Of a stretch of 64,000 nucleotides of DNA, positions 1 through 8,686 are shown piece after piece. The translations under genes and the position numbers were made by a program. Each line of letters opens with the position of its first letter. Position 1 is the first letter of the stretch. Below the pieces are notes generated by a model. It did not search any database. It was not told the DNA's origin and saw only the letters and a program-made list of their open reading frames with translations. The stretch spans positions 86,245 through 150,244 of the forward strand of contig NZ_QJRF01000028.1 of the NCBI RefSeq assembly GCF_013393345.1, given 5' to 3'. The DNA is from Pseudomonas taiwanensis. GTDB lineage: Bacteria > Pseudomonadota > Gammaproteobacteria > Pseudomonadales > Pseudomonadaceae.

Positions 1-107
1 TTGGCACCCTCGGCGGCGAACAGGCGGCTCGCGGCTTCACCACAGCCACCCGCACCACCGCTGATGATCGCAACTTTGCCGAGCAGACGCGGTCTTGCTA
101 AGTGCAT
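1..107 (-). CDS. SDR family oxidoreductase, 5' fragment
   Basis: Only about 35 N-terminal residues lie in the window, and the gene runs off the left edge. The minus-strand ATG at 107 opens a frame in which a short leader is followed by KVAIISGGAGGCGEAASRLF. This is the glycine-rich dinucleotide-binding turn of a short-chain dehydrogenase/reductase Rossmann fold, in the usual N-terminal position. It sits directly downstream of the periplasmic binding protein on the same strand, 56 bases away, so it may belong to the same transcription unit. The substrate cannot be inferred from this piece. The family call is fairly safe, the role unknown. Confidence 0.7.
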   Translation of the reverse strand, partial: MHLARPRLLGKVAIISGGAGGCGEAASRLFAAEGA

Positions 108-163
108 GGCGTACACCTCGTATCGATGGGGGCAGTCAGACCAGCCTAGCCCAGCTTCGCGCA

Positions 164-1270
164 TCAAGACCCCGACTTGACCTTGCTCCAGACGCGGGTC
201 CGGACACGTTCCAGCTTCTGCGCCAGCGGCTCGAGCGTGAACAGTTTGTCCATCACCTCCCGTGGCGGATAGACCATCGGGTTGTCGTGCAGCGCCTGGG
301 TGACCAGGCTGTCCGCCGCCTTGTTGGCGTTGGGATAGCCGAGGTAGTTGGAGGTATCGGCGATCACGTCCGGCCGCATCATGTAGTTGATGAAGGCGAG
401 GCCTTCCTGCGGGTGCTGGGCATCCTTGAGCAGGACCAGGTTCTCGAACCAGACCGGCGCGCCCTCTCGCGGAATGCTGTATTCGAGGCGTACCTGGGAG
501 CCGGCGTTCTTCGCCGATTGCTGAGCCTCATAGACGCCGCCGGCCCAACCCACCACTACGCAGATATCGCCATTGGCCAGGTCGGTGATGAACTTCGACG
601 AGTTGAAGTAGGCGATATGCGGCTTGAGCCTGACCAGCAGTTCTTCGGCCTTTGCGTAGTCCTCCTTGCGCGTGCTGTGGGGCGGCAGGCCGAGGTAGTT
701 CAGAGCGATCGGAATGATCTCACCGGGTGCGTCGATCATGGCAACGCCGCACTGGCTGAGCTTTTCGAGGTTCTCTTCCTTGAGCACCAGGTCCCAGGAG
801 TCGACCGGCGCATCGTCACCGAGGATGGCCTTCACCTTGTCCGCGTTGTAGCCAATACCGGTGGTGCCCCAGAGATAGGGCACGGCATAGCGGTTCTCCG
901 CGTCGTTGGCCTGTAGCTTGGCGAGGATTTCCGGGTCGAGATGGGACCAGTTCGGCAAGCTGTCGCGGTCCAGTGGCTGCAGCACGCCGGCCTCGATCAG
1001 GTTGGGCAGCGTGCTGTTGGTCGCGACAACCACGTCGTAGCCGCTGCCGCCGGTCATCAGCTTGCCTTCCATCATCTCGCTGCTGTCGAACACGTCGTAG
1101 ACGGTCTTGATGCCGGTCTCGCGGCTGAAGTTCTTCACCACATCCGGACCGATGTAGTCGTACCAGTTGTAGACATGGACGCGTTGCTCAGGCGTCTCGG
1201 CCTGGGCCTGGCCGAGCCCCACGGCAAGGATCGAGGCCAGGGCGAACGTCAGGGTGCGGGTTGGCGTCAT
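164..1270 (-). CDS. Polyamine-type ABC transporter substrate-binding protein (PotF/SpuD-like)
   Basis: The 368-residue product has a clear Sec signal peptide (residues 1-24, ending AQA) followed by VHVYNWYDYIGPDVVKNF. That opening is characteristic of the putrescine/spermidine-binding PotD/PotF/SpuD family. The length matches the family. It would bind a polyamine or related cation in the periplasm for an ABC importer. No permease or ATPase genes are adjacent, so it is an orphan or pairs with a distant transporter. A GGAG site lies 7 bases before the ATG. The neighbours, a nitrilase-family hydrolase and an SDR, suggest a small nitrogen-compound catabolic set. Exact ligand is unknown. Confidence 0.85.
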   Translation of the reverse strand: MTPTRTLTFALASILAVGLGQAQAETPEQRVHVYNWYDYIGPDVVKNFSRETGIKTVYDVFDSSEMMEGKLMTGGSGYDVVVATNSTLPNLIEAGVLQPLDRDSLPNWSHLDPEILAKLQANDAENRYAVPYLWGTTGIGYNADKVKAILGDDAPVDSWDLVLKEENLEKLSQCGVAMIDAPGEIIPIALNYLGLPPHSTRKEDYAKAEELLVRLKPHIAYFNSSKFITDLANGDICVVVGWAGGVYEAQQSAKNAGSQVRLEYSIPREGAPVWFENLVLLKDAQHPQEGLAFINYMMRPDVIADTSNYLGYPNANKAADSLVTQALHDNPMVYPPREVMDKLFTLEPLAQKLERVRTRVWSKVKSGS

Positions 1271-1340
1271 CAGGGTGCTCCAGGTGGACCGGGTGCGGGT
1301 GCAGGCCGCCCCGTTGGGTAAGTGGTCGGGGCGGTTCGAC

Positions 1341-2156
1341 TCAGGGAATCAACAGTTCGCGGCGTCCATCGGCATGCTCGATGCGTTCGCCGGGGAGGAT
1401 CAGGCGGCGGTCAGCGAGGTACTGGTACTCGGCGCGGGCTTCCTGCAGCAGTCGAAAATCCAGCTCGACCACCTGCCGGCACGGCTCACGGCCGGCCTCG
1501 AAGATCAGGCGGCCGAAGGGATCGACCGCGGCGCTTCCACCCGCGAATACCAAGTCGTCATCGCCCTCTCCCACCCGGTTCACCATCAGCGCGAAGGCCT
1601 GGTTTTCCTGGGCGCGGGCCATGATCGCGGTGCGGTGCACAGGACCGTAGGGGTCCATGTTGCCGTTGGTGACCAGGATCAGCTCGGCGCCCAGCTGTGC
1701 CAGTGCCCGTGCGGTCTCGGGCAGTTCGATGTCGTAGCAGATCAGGATGCCGATGCGCACGCCCTTCCACAGGGCCGTTGCGTAGCGGTCACCGGGCGTG
1801 ACGAGCCCGCGCTCGGACGGCCAGAGATGGGTCTTGCGGTAATGCAGTGCCACGCCGTCGGGCGTCACCAGTGCCGAGGTGTTGTAGACGGTGCCATCGG
1901 CCCGTTCGAGCAGTCCCACCAGCACGGCGACATCCTTCTCACGGGCGGCACGCTGCACCGCCTGGAGGCTGGGACCATCCAGGGGTTCGGCGACAGCCGC
2001 GACAGTATCGGCACTCGGAAACCCCATCAGTTGGGTTTCCGGAAACACCACCAGCTCAGTTCCAGGCGCACAGGTGGCAATGGCCTCCAGGGTGCGTTCG
2101 AGGTTGTAGGCGGTGTCGCCGTCACGACCGGCGAGTTGGACGAGTTCTACCTTCAT
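1341..2156 (-). CDS. Carbon-nitrogen hydrolase (nitrilase superfamily amidase)
   Basis: The 271-residue cytoplasmic enzyme shows the three catalytic positions of the nitrilase superfamily: Glu40 in VVFPETQ, Lys108 in YRKTHLWPSE and Cys140 in ILICYDIELPE. Length is normal for the amidase branches. The family hydrolyses non-peptide C-N bonds in amides, carbamoyl compounds or nitriles. Next to a polyamine-binding protein, an amide or carbamoyl-polyamine substrate is plausible but not shown. It is shorter than typical N-carbamoylputrescine amidases of about 290 residues, so I do not assign AguB. It lies 70 bases upstream of the binding protein on the same strand and is divergent from the LuxR gene. 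Confidence 0.85.
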   Translation of the reverse strand: MKVELVQLAGRDGDTAYNLERTLEAIATCAPGTELVVFPETQLMGFPSADTVAAVAEPLDGPSLQAVQRAAREKDVAVLVGLLERADGTVYNTSALVTPDGVALHYRKTHLWPSERGLVTPGDRYATALWKGVRIGILICYDIELPETARALAQLGAELILVTNGNMDPYGPVHRTAIMARAQENQAFALMVNRVGEGDDDLVFAGGSAAVDPFGRLIFEAGREPCRQVVELDFRLLQEARAEYQYLADRRLILPGERIEHADGRRELLIP

Positions 2157-2288
2157 GGATGCTCCTTCTTGTCAGCGGGCGGGCAGGCGTCACAATGCTC
2201 GCCACTCGCCCTGGCATGACCGGAGTATGGGGCTCGCCCCGGCCAGGAGTAATTACGCAAGCGTGGTAACCCATCGGGGGTAGCGAAC

Positions 2289-3077
2289 ATGAGTCTGACC
2301 TTGCAGGACATCGCCTGGCACCAGTCCGTCGGCCGGCTGATCGAACAGCTCGACCGTCCCGGATTCTGGCTGGCCCTGGTGCGCCTGCTGGAGCAATACC
2401 TGCCCTTCGACAGCTGGGTGGTGCTGCTCTTCAGCGACGGCCGACCTCAGGTATTCGCCGAGTGCCCAGGTACCGATGGCGGACCCGATTCGCTGTTCCA
2501 GGACTACCTGCGCGGTCTCTACCAGCTCGACCCGTTCTACATCGCCAGCCGCGAAAACAACGCCGCCGGCCTGTTCCGCCTGGGCGAGGTGGCGCCGGAA
2601 TGCTTCGAGCAGACGGACTACTACCAGCGCTATTTCCGCCTCAATGTGGTCGCCGATGAAGTGCAGCTGAACGTGCCGCTGGAGAGTGGGCGGACGCTCT
2701 GTCTTTCGCTGGGTTCACGCCAACGCTTCAGCCCGGAGCAGATCGCCTTGCTCGGCCTGATCCAGCCCTGGGTCGCCGGGCTGATGCGCCAGCGCCTGAC
2801 CTTCGAACAGGAGCTGATGGCCAGCCCGCCGCCACCCGCCCCGGCCTGGCAGGCGCAACTGGAAGCCGCCGGGCAGAAGGTGGAAAGCGCCCTCACCGCC
2901 CGCGAACTGGAAGTGGGCCGTTTGATGCTGAGCGGCTGCTCGAGCAAGGAGATCGCGCGCAAGCTGGATATCTCCGCCGAAACGGTGAAGGTCCACCGCA
3001 AGCACATCTACAGCAAGCTGGGGATCAAGTCGCAGTCGGAGTTGTTCCGGCTGTTCCTTGAGGCGCAGGAGGGGTGA
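2289..3077 (+). CDS. LuxR-family transcriptional regulator
   Basis: The 262-residue protein ends in a LuxR-type helix-turn-helix (about residues 198-258: LTARELEVGRLMLSG, then SSKEIARKLDISAETVKVHR). The first 180 residues form a sensor region with no autoinducer-binding signature that I recognise. It is transcribed divergently from the nitrilase/binding-protein genes across a gap of about 130 bases, and is therefore the likely local regulator of that set. This is inference from position. A GATC-type response-regulator receiver domain is absent, so it is not a standard two-component regulator. Confidence 0.85.
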   Translation: MSLTLQDIAWHQSVGRLIEQLDRPGFWLALVRLLEQYLPFDSWVVLLFSDGRPQVFAECPGTDGGPDSLFQDYLRGLYQLDPFYIASRENNAAGLFRLGEVAPECFEQTDYYQRYFRLNVVADEVQLNVPLESGRTLCLSLGSRQRFSPEQIALLGLIQPWVAGLMRQRLTFEQELMASPPPPAPAWQAQLEAAGQKVESALTARELEVGRLMLSGCSSKEIARKLDISAETVKVHRKHIYSKLGIKSQSELFRLFLEAQEG

Positions 3078-3378
3078 AGGTTGGCTTTTCCGTGGGGGCG
3101 AATTCATTCGCTATGCCGGCGTTGGTTTTGCAACGCTGAAGGCCTTCCGAGATTACGCGCCAGCCTGACGCAACCCTCTCCCCCGCCCCTCTCCCAGAGG
3201 GCGAGGGGTGACTCGCGCCGGCGAGGGACAAACCATCCTGAAGAAGCCAGCTGCCGGAAACTTGGCAGTTCGTAGGATGGGTAGAGGAACGAAACCCATC
3301 GCGATTGAATTGATGGGTATCGCAAGCTCCACCCATCCTACAACCGATAAATCGGTTTAAAGAATTACATCCTGCCAA
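3078..3378. repeat. Intergenic REP-like repeats
   Basis: There is no gene in this gap. Positions 3172-3230 hold a CCCTCTCCC...GAGGGGTGACTCGCGCCGGC element that recurs at 9990-10047 and, degenerate, at 9846-9898. Positions 3271-3342 hold a 72-base imperfect palindrome bounded by CGTAGGATGG and CCATCCTACA, the same class that is found inside hrpA at 12739-12814. A GGGGGCGAATTCATTCGC motif at about 3093-3112 recurs near 9926, 25020, 31913 and 38415. These are dispersed extragenic repeats typical of Pseudomonas. Confidence 0.75.
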
Positions 3379-3642
3379 TCAACCGTTTCCGCAACCCTGA
3401 CCGAAAACGACATATTCCAGGCGATGAACTTTGCCCTGGTGATCTTCGTAGGTCATATAAGCCGGAACTACGCCGCAGACATCGGGAACTTCGCTTCGGG
3501 AAAGAACCTTGGCGATATCCAGTTCCATTCCATAGTGATACTGCTCGATTACGGGTTCCCCGGCGACCGCAGATTCCACAGGCTCTGCAGCCAAGGCGAA
3601 GGCAGGCATGCCGGCAAGCGCCAGCAAGGCAAGAGTTTTCAT
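3379..3642 (-). CDS. Small secreted DUF2790 family protein
   Basis: The 87-residue product has a signal peptide (MKTLALLALAGMPAFALAA, cleavage near residue 19). The body contains VIEQYHYGMELDIAKVLS and ends in a VVFGQGCGNG tail, as in the small periplasmic DUF2790 proteins common in Pseudomonas. Two cysteines (in DVCG and GQGCG) could form a disulphide. No biochemical function is established for the family to my knowledge. A perfect 10-base inverted repeat lies 33-63 bases upstream (3675-3705). The gene stands alone between REP-like DNA and the HlyD gene. Confidence 0.8.
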   Translation of the reverse strand: MKTLALLALAGMPAFALAAEPVESAVAGEPVIEQYHYGMELDIAKVLSRSEVPDVCGVVPAYMTYEDHQGKVHRLEYVVFGQGCGNG

Positions 3643-3674
3643 TGGATTGTTTCCCGAGTGCTTGGAGTTTGAAA

Positions 3675-3705
3675 CTTCGACCAGCTCTCCACGAACTGGT
3701 CGAAG
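3675..3705. promoter_or_regulatory. Inverted repeat upstream of DUF2790 gene
   Basis: CTTCGACCAG at 3675-3684 and CTGGTCGAAG at 3696-3705 form a perfect 10-base inverted repeat with an 11-base spacer, 33-63 bases before the ATG of the DUF2790 gene. It could be an operator for that gene or a hairpin ending the HlyD transcript that comes from the right. There is no T-run on the minus strand after it, which favours an operator. Confidence 0.45.
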
Positions 3706-3821
3706 GTACAGCGCAACACCTTGCGGTGATGTTTACGGCAGCAAGTGCCTCATCGTGGGAGGCGGGATAATTTTAAGGGTCGGGAAACTTCACAAACAGC
3801 GCCGGATACAACAAGGACTTT

Positions 3822-4733
3822 TTACTGGCCGAACAACAATCCATCCAGCCAACCGGAAGTTTCCGGCTTGGCGCCCTTCTGCCCGATCACCACGGTGCAG
3901 GTCATCCCGGCGGCCAGCAGCATGCCTTCCGGGACCTCGTCGAGATGGATGCGCACCGGCACCCGCTGGGCCAGGCGCACCCAGTTGAAGGTGGGGTTCA
4001 CGTCGGCGATCAGTTCACGGCTTTCCGGATTGTCGCGGTCGTAGATGCCCCGGGCGATGCTGTCCACACGCCCGGTGAGGCGCTCGCCGCTCATCAGCCT
4101 GAGTTCGGCAAGATCGCCGACCTTGATGTGTGGCAGGCGGGTCTCTTCGAAGTAGCCGTTCACATAGAAGGACTGCTCGTCCACCAGGGCCATGCTGGCC
4201 TCGCCGCGCTCGGCGTAGTCGCCCTTATAGACGTTGAGGTTGGTGATATGGCCAGCCACCGGCGCGCGGACTTCGGTTCGCGCCAGATTGAGTTTCGCCG
4301 CCTCCAGGGCAGAGACGGCCTCGTGGTATTCGGCCAGGGCGGCGGCGGCCAGGTGGCCGGCGTCTTCACGGCTCTCGCGGGAGACCACCAGGTCGTCCAT
4401 GTCGGCGCGGCGGTCGGCGTTGACCTTGCGCATCGCCAAGGCCGCCTTGCGGGCCGCCACCAGCGCTTCGGCCTGCTGCACCGCCACCTCGTAATGGGAC
4501 GGGTCGATGCGCAACAGCAGGTCGCCCGCCGCCACTTTCTGGTTGTCGCGTACCGCTACTTCCACCACCAGGCCGGCCACGTCCGGGGCGATGTTGATCA
4601 CGTCGGCACGCACGCGGCCGTCGCGGGTCCAGGGCGAGTCCATGTAGTGCTGCCAGAGGGTGCGCACCAGCACGACCGCCAGCGCGAGGATGAGCAGGGT
4701 CGCGCCGACACTGATGATTCGTTTCAGGGACAT
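3822..4733 (-). CDS. HlyD-family periplasmic adaptor (AaeA-like) of FUSC efflux system 1
   Basis: The 303-residue protein has one N-terminal membrane anchor (about residues 8-27). A biotinyl-lipoyl-like region follows (WTRDGRVRADVINIAPDVAG), then a short alpha-hairpin, a second lipoyl half (APVAGHITNL) and a beta-barrel. This is the EmrA/AaeA layout. It would bridge the inner-membrane FUSC pump and the outer-membrane factor encoded upstream. It follows the DUF1656 gene by 7 bases, so the four genes form one operon. Its closest relative here is the adaptor of cassette 2 at 25103-25957, which shares the WTRD.RVRADV block and similar endings. Confidence 0.9.
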   Translation of the reverse strand: MSLKRIISVGATLLILALAVVLVRTLWQHYMDSPWTRDGRVRADVINIAPDVAGLVVEVAVRDNQKVAAGDLLLRIDPSHYEVAVQQAEALVAARKAALAMRKVNADRRADMDDLVVSRESREDAGHLAAAALAEYHEAVSALEAAKLNLARTEVRAPVAGHITNLNVYKGDYAERGEASMALVDEQSFYVNGYFEETRLPHIKVGDLAELRLMSGERLTGRVDSIARGIYDRDNPESRELIADVNPTFNWVRLAQRVPVRIHLDEVPEGMLLAAGMTCTVVIGQKGAKPETSGWLDGLLFGQ

Positions 4734-4740
4734 GGGAGCC

Positions 4741-4941
4741 TCAACGGTAGATGGTCAGCGCCAGGGCGCCATACAGGCAGGTGAACAGGCCGACGCGCAG
4801 CAGCGCCGGGTGCCAGGCGTGGCGGTAGAGGCCGCACCAGGCGAACAGGCGATCCAGCGCCCAGCCGAGCAGGAAGGCCACCAGGAACAGCACCGTCAGG
4901 CTCGGCAGATAGACGCCGTGCAGGGCGATTTCACGTGGCAT
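4741..4941 (-). CDS. DUF1656 small membrane protein of FUSC efflux system 1
   Basis: The 66-residue protein has two predicted transmembrane helices (VYLPSLTVLFLVAFLLGWAL and VGLFTCLYGALALTIY). DUF1656 proteins (YdhI/AaeX type) sit between the FUSC pump and the HlyD adaptor in many proteobacterial operons; their precise role is not known. I chose the ATG at 4941, which has an AAGGAG six bases upstream and overlaps the FUSC stop codon by 11 bases. A longer reading to 4980 would lack that signal. Confidence 0.85.
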   Translation of the reverse strand: MPREIALHGVYLPSLTVLFLVAFLLGWALDRLFAWCGLYRHAWHPALLRVGLFTCLYGALALTIYR

Positions 4942-7168
4942 GGAGGGCTCCTTGCGGATGCACGGCCACTGGGTCGCCACCCAGCGGGTTCTGCGGGTCC
5001 AGCAGCGAAGTACGGATGAAATGCAGGTAACTCTGCAGGCGCCGCAGGGGCGAGGTTTCGAACTGCGGCGCGCAGGGCTCGGCTGTGCTGCGCACGCTGT
5101 CGATGGCCTGCTCCACGGCGAGCAGCGCGCGCTGCCGATTGGTTTCCGAAGGCTGGATGAACAAGCGGATCAGGGCGCGGCCCATGGCACGGATAGCGTT
5201 GCGCCAGGGCATGGATTCGGCATAGCAGGACAGCGCCGGCAGACGCGCCTGCTCCAGGCGCATTTCGATCACCGCATGCCCCACTTCCTGCACCAGGAAC
5301 ATCCAGCGCAGCAGCTGGCGCTGCACGTCCGGGCGTCCGGCGGAATACAGGTAGGCCTGGTTCAGCAGGTCGCGGGTGCCGCTCTCGAAACCGGACACCA
5401 GTCCCTTCATCCGTCCGCTCACGGCACGCACGACGCACATGCGCAGGTCGCGCTCCAGGCGCCGCCACAACCAAGGCCGGTTGGGCGGCAGGAGCACGGC
5501 GGCGGCCACAGTTGCCAGGGCCATGGACAGTACCGAGGCCAGGTATTCGTTGAGCACCCGGTGCGGGTCGAACAGCGCCTGGTTGGCCGGCATGGAGTTC
5601 ATGCTGAACCAGATCAGCAGGCCGAGGCCGGCACCCGCCAGTTGTGGCCGAGCCAGCAGGTAGGCACCCAGCGCGACCACCGGTGCCAGGGCACAGCAGA
5701 GCAGCGCGAAACCGTCGATTGCCGGCAGGACCCGGAAGGTCATGAAAATGCCCAGGCAAGCGCCGGCGGTAGCCCCCAGGGTAAGTTGCAGCGAAAGACG
5801 CCGGGGGTTGGAGGAGGACGATGCCAGCGCCGAAACCATGCCGATGGTCATCGCGAAGGTGCCGCCACTGGGCCAGGCCGTGGCCATCCAGAAGGCGCCG
5901 AGCAGGAGGATCAGCAGGCTGCTGCGCAGGCCCGCCACGGCAGCGGCTACCGCGTTCGCACGGGGCCTGAAGCTCTCCTTCCACTGCTCGCGGGCGTGAT
6001 GGTCGTCGAGTAGCGAGGCGTGGGTCTGGGCATAGCTGTGCAGATCGTCTGCAAAGCGATAGAGCAGCTCCGCAGCCGTGTCGTAATCCAGGCTCTGGGC
6101 TTCGCTGGGGTGTTGCATGGCGAGCTGCGCGCGGCCGCTGCGGATCAACTGCATCAGCTCCTGCTTGCAGGCTTCCAGGCGGACGGCGAGCTGCGCCGCA
6201 TCGGCCTCGCTGCTGAGACGATCACGCAGCGGCAGCAACAGCCGTGACACTTCCACGAGACACGGTTGCAGGGCATCCAGCACCGCACCTCCGTAGGAGC
6301 CAGCTCTGCTGGCGAACGCTTCCGGCTCCGGGCTTTCGCGAGCAGAGCTCGCTCCTACATCGGGTGCCGGCGCGTTGGCCAGACGGCGCAGCAACTGATG
6401 CAGACCATGGAAACGGGTCGAGAGCACCATGAACTCGTTGTTCAGCCGCGCCAGGCGCCCGCTGCGCATGCGCATGTGCGGGTCTTCGAAGGCGGTGGCG
6501 TTGCGCATGTTCTCCAGGTTCACGGCGGCGGCCGCAAAGCGCGCGTTGCTGGCATCGAAACGCGCGGTATCGAGGCCACCGGCCAGTCCCTCGTAGGCGA
6601 AGGCGGCGAAGTCGCGGAAACGTCCGTGCAGCGTGTTGCGCAGGTCGGTGCTGGTGCTCTGCGGCAGGATCAGGCCGTTGACCAGGCCGGTGCAGAGAAT
6701 GCCCAGGCTGATCTCCAGCACTCGCCATAGGGCGAGCATGAAGGCATCGTCGGGGTGGCTCGTGGCCGGCAGGCCGATCATCACCGCCGTGTAGCCGGCC
6801 AGCACGCAGGCATAGCCGCGGAAATCCCGGTAGCGCGCGGCGCCAGCCGTACAGAGGCCGATCCAGATGGCCAGGCAGAGCATGAACAGCACTCGCTCCT
6901 GATTGAACAGGGCGATCAGCACCACCATCACGGCCAGCCCCAACAGGGTGCCGATGATGCGGTAGAAGCTCTTCGCCAGGACCTGCCCGCTCTGCGGCTG
7001 CATGACGATGAACACGGTCACCAGCACCGTGCCCGGTTGCGGCAGTTCCAGGCGATAGGCCAGCCAGAGGGCGAGGAAGGCAGTGAGCAGGGCCTTGAAG
7101 ATGAAGGCCCAGGTCAGGCCGTCACTGCGCGCCCACTCGACCAGCGCGCGGTTGAAGGTTCGAACCAT
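4931..7168 (-). CDS. FUSC family inner-membrane efflux pump (AaeB-like), system 1
   Basis: The 745-residue protein has an N-terminal hydrophobic block (about residues 20-180), a long soluble middle and a second hydrophobic block (about residues 395-560). This is the fusaric-acid-resistance/AaeB layout. Members export aromatic carboxylic acids or fusaric acid with an HlyD adaptor. It lies between the outer-membrane factor (9 bases upstream) and DUF1656. Residues about 270-292 are encoded by a REP-like hairpin element (6293-6358) that adds a stretch such as GASSARESPEPEAFASRAGS without breaking the frame. The substrate is not deducible. Confidence 0.9.
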   Translation of the reverse strand: MVRTFNRALVEWARSDGLTWAFIFKALLTAFLALWLAYRLELPQPGTVLVTVFIVMQPQSGQVLAKSFYRIIGTLLGLAVMVVLIALFNQERVLFMLCLAIWIGLCTAGAARYRDFRGYACVLAGYTAVMIGLPATSHPDDAFMLALWRVLEISLGILCTGLVNGLILPQSTSTDLRNTLHGRFRDFAAFAYEGLAGGLDTARFDASNARFAAAAVNLENMRNATAFEDPHMRMRSGRLARLNNEFMVLSTRFHGLHQLLRRLANAPAPDVGASSARESPEPEAFASRAGSYGGAVLDALQPCLVEVSRLLLPLRDRLSSEADAAQLAVRLEACKQELMQLIRSGRAQLAMQHPSEAQSLDYDTAAELLYRFADDLHSYAQTHASLLDDHHAREQWKESFRPRANAVAAAVAGLRSSLLILLLGAFWMATAWPSGGTFAMTIGMVSALASSSSNPRRLSLQLTLGATAGACLGIFMTFRVLPAIDGFALLCCALAPVVALGAYLLARPQLAGAGLGLLIWFSMNSMPANQALFDPHRVLNEYLASVLSMALATVAAAVLLPPNRPWLWRRLERDLRMCVVRAVSGRMKGLVSGFESGTRDLLNQAYLYSAGRPDVQRQLLRWMFLVQEVGHAVIEMRLEQARLPALSCYAESMPWRNAIRAMGRALIRLFIQPSETNRQRALLAVEQAIDSVRSTAEPCAPQFETSPLRRLQSYLHFIRTSLLDPQNPLGGDPVAVHPQGALHAT
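6293..6358. repeat. REP-like hairpin element inside the FUSC gene
   Basis: GTAGGAGC at 6293-6300 and GCTCCTAC at 6351-6358 bound a 66-base imperfect palindrome. Its inner arms are also complementary (AGCTCTGCTGGCGAACGC against TTCGCGAGCAGAGCTC). The same element, 63 bases, lies in intergenic DNA at 14808-14870. Here it is a multiple of three and is translated within the soluble middle of the pump. Confidence 0.8.
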
Positions 7169-7177
7169 GTCGGGTCC

Positions 7178-8686
7178 TCAGGGCTTGGGGAGAAAACGCA
7201 GGCGTGGTTCCTGCGGGGCCAGGCTGGCGTCGCTGGGACCGACCGGTTCGGCGAGCACGCCGCCACCGAGGGCCAGCAGCAGGTCGGCCTGGGCACCGAG
7301 CAGCGCGGCGCGTACTTCCTGTTGCTGGAGCTGGCGCTGGAACAGCGTCGGCTGGGTTTCCAGCACCGCGTCGAAGCCGGTGAGGCCGCGTTGCTGGGCC
7401 AGCAACGCGAGATCGCAGGTCTTCTGCGCGGCGGCCACCGCTTCGGCGGCGAGCATCTGCTGTTCATGCAGCGACTTGATGCGCACCAGGGCATCGGCCA
7501 CCTGCTGCAGGGCGCCAATCAAGGTCTGGTTGTACTGCTCCACCGCGACGTCGTATTCGGCGGCGGCAGCCCCCAGCTGGCCACGGCGCAAGCCGCCATC
7601 GAACACCGGCAGGCTGATGGCCGGACCGAGGTTGTAGGTGAGCTTGTCGTAGCGCAGGAAATCCAGCACGCCGCCCTGGGTGGCGTTGGAGCCGATGCCA
7701 CCCAGCAGGTTGACGTTGGGGTAGAAGCCCGCCTTGGCGACTTCGATGCCGCGCGCCTGTGCTGCCACTTGCCAGCGGCTGGCAACCAGGTCCGGACGTC
7801 GGCCAAGCAGCTCCAGCGGTAGCTCGGCCGGCAGCGCGGGCAGGCGTTGCAGGTCGAGTGTTGGTCGCTGCAGACGCTCGCCCTCCCCCGGTCCCTTCCC
7901 GGCCAGGGCGGCAAGCTGGTTGCGAGTCAGTGCGATGGATTCGTTCAGGGCGTCGATCTGCCGATGGGTTTCCGGCAATGGCGCCTCGGCGCGGCTGATC
8001 TCCAGTCGGGTACCGATACCGTCGCGCAGGCGCTGCTGGGCCAGGGCAAGGATTTGTTCCTGCTGTGCAAGGCTGGCCTCGGCGACGTCCCTCTCTGCGT
8101 GTTGCAGCGCCAGGCGGATGTAGCTGCGCACCAGGTTGCCTTGCAACTCCAGCACCGCCAGGCGGGCTTCGGCCACGGCCACCTGGGTCTGGTCCAGCGC
8201 CTGGTGGCTGCGGCTGCGCTCGCGCCCCCAGAGGTCAAGGTCATAGGAAAAACCCAGCAGGCTGGTGTTGTTCCAACTGGTGGTGCGGGCGAGATCGCCA
8301 GGGCCGTAGAAATTGTCTTGCGGCCAGCGCTTGCGCTGCACACTGGCGTCAAGATTGACCTGCGGCTGCTCGGCGGACTCCACCACGCCGGCCAGGGCCC
8401 GGGCCTTGCGAACACGAGCGGCGGCCATCGCCAGACTGGGGCTGCCGGCCATGGCCTGCTCCATCCAGGCGTCGAGTTGCGGGTCGCCATAGGCACGCCA
8501 CCACTGGGCACTGGGCCAGGCGGCATCTCGTTCGGCACGGCGAATGGCCGAACCGGGGTCCAGTTGGGCAGCATCCAGGCGTTCGGCCTGGGGCGCTATG
8601 CCCTGACTATCGATACAAGCGGAAAGGAGCGAAACGACGGCGAACAGACTGGCGCGGGCGACGCCGGGCCAAGGATTGCGGTGCAC
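7178..8686 (-). CDS. Outer-membrane efflux factor lipoprotein (OprM/NodT family)
   Basis: The 502-residue protein begins with a lipoprotein signal peptide ending in the lipobox LLSAC (Cys24). It has the duplicated outer-membrane efflux protein domain: a long helical first half and a second half starting near VLELQGNLVRSYIRLALQ, with the family-typical LGRRPDLVASRWQVAAQ and FYPNVNL blocks. It would form the trimeric TolC-like channel for the FUSC pump encoded 9 bases downstream. It is the first gene of the efflux operon, divergent from the LysR gene. Confidence 0.92.
   Translation of the reverse strand: MHRNPWPGVARASLFAVVSLLSACIDSQGIAPQAERLDAAQLDPGSAIRRAERDAAWPSAQWWRAYGDPQLDAWMEQAMAGSPSLAMAAARVRKARALAGVVESAEQPQVNLDASVQRKRWPQDNFYGPGDLARTTSWNNTSLLGFSYDLDLWGRERSRSHQALDQTQVAVAEARLAVLELQGNLVRSYIRLALQHAERDVAEASLAQQEQILALAQQRLRDGIGTRLEISRAEAPLPETHRQIDALNESIALTRNQLAALAGKGPGEGERLQRPTLDLQRLPALPAELPLELLGRRPDLVASRWQVAAQARGIEVAKAGFYPNVNLLGGIGSNATQGGVLDFLRYDKLTYNLGPAISLPVFDGGLRRGQLGAAAAEYDVAVEQYNQTLIGALQQVADALVRIKSLHEQQMLAAEAVAAAQKTCDLALLAQQRGLTGFDAVLETQPTLFQRQLQQQEVRAALLGAQADLLLALGGGVLAEPVGPSDASLAPQEPRLRFLPKP

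Noticed and set aside
4896..5984. 362-codon minus-strand frame within the FUSC gene
   Set aside because: Same strand, other frame, Pro/Arg/Gly-rich composition; the FUSC frame is clearly the coding one.
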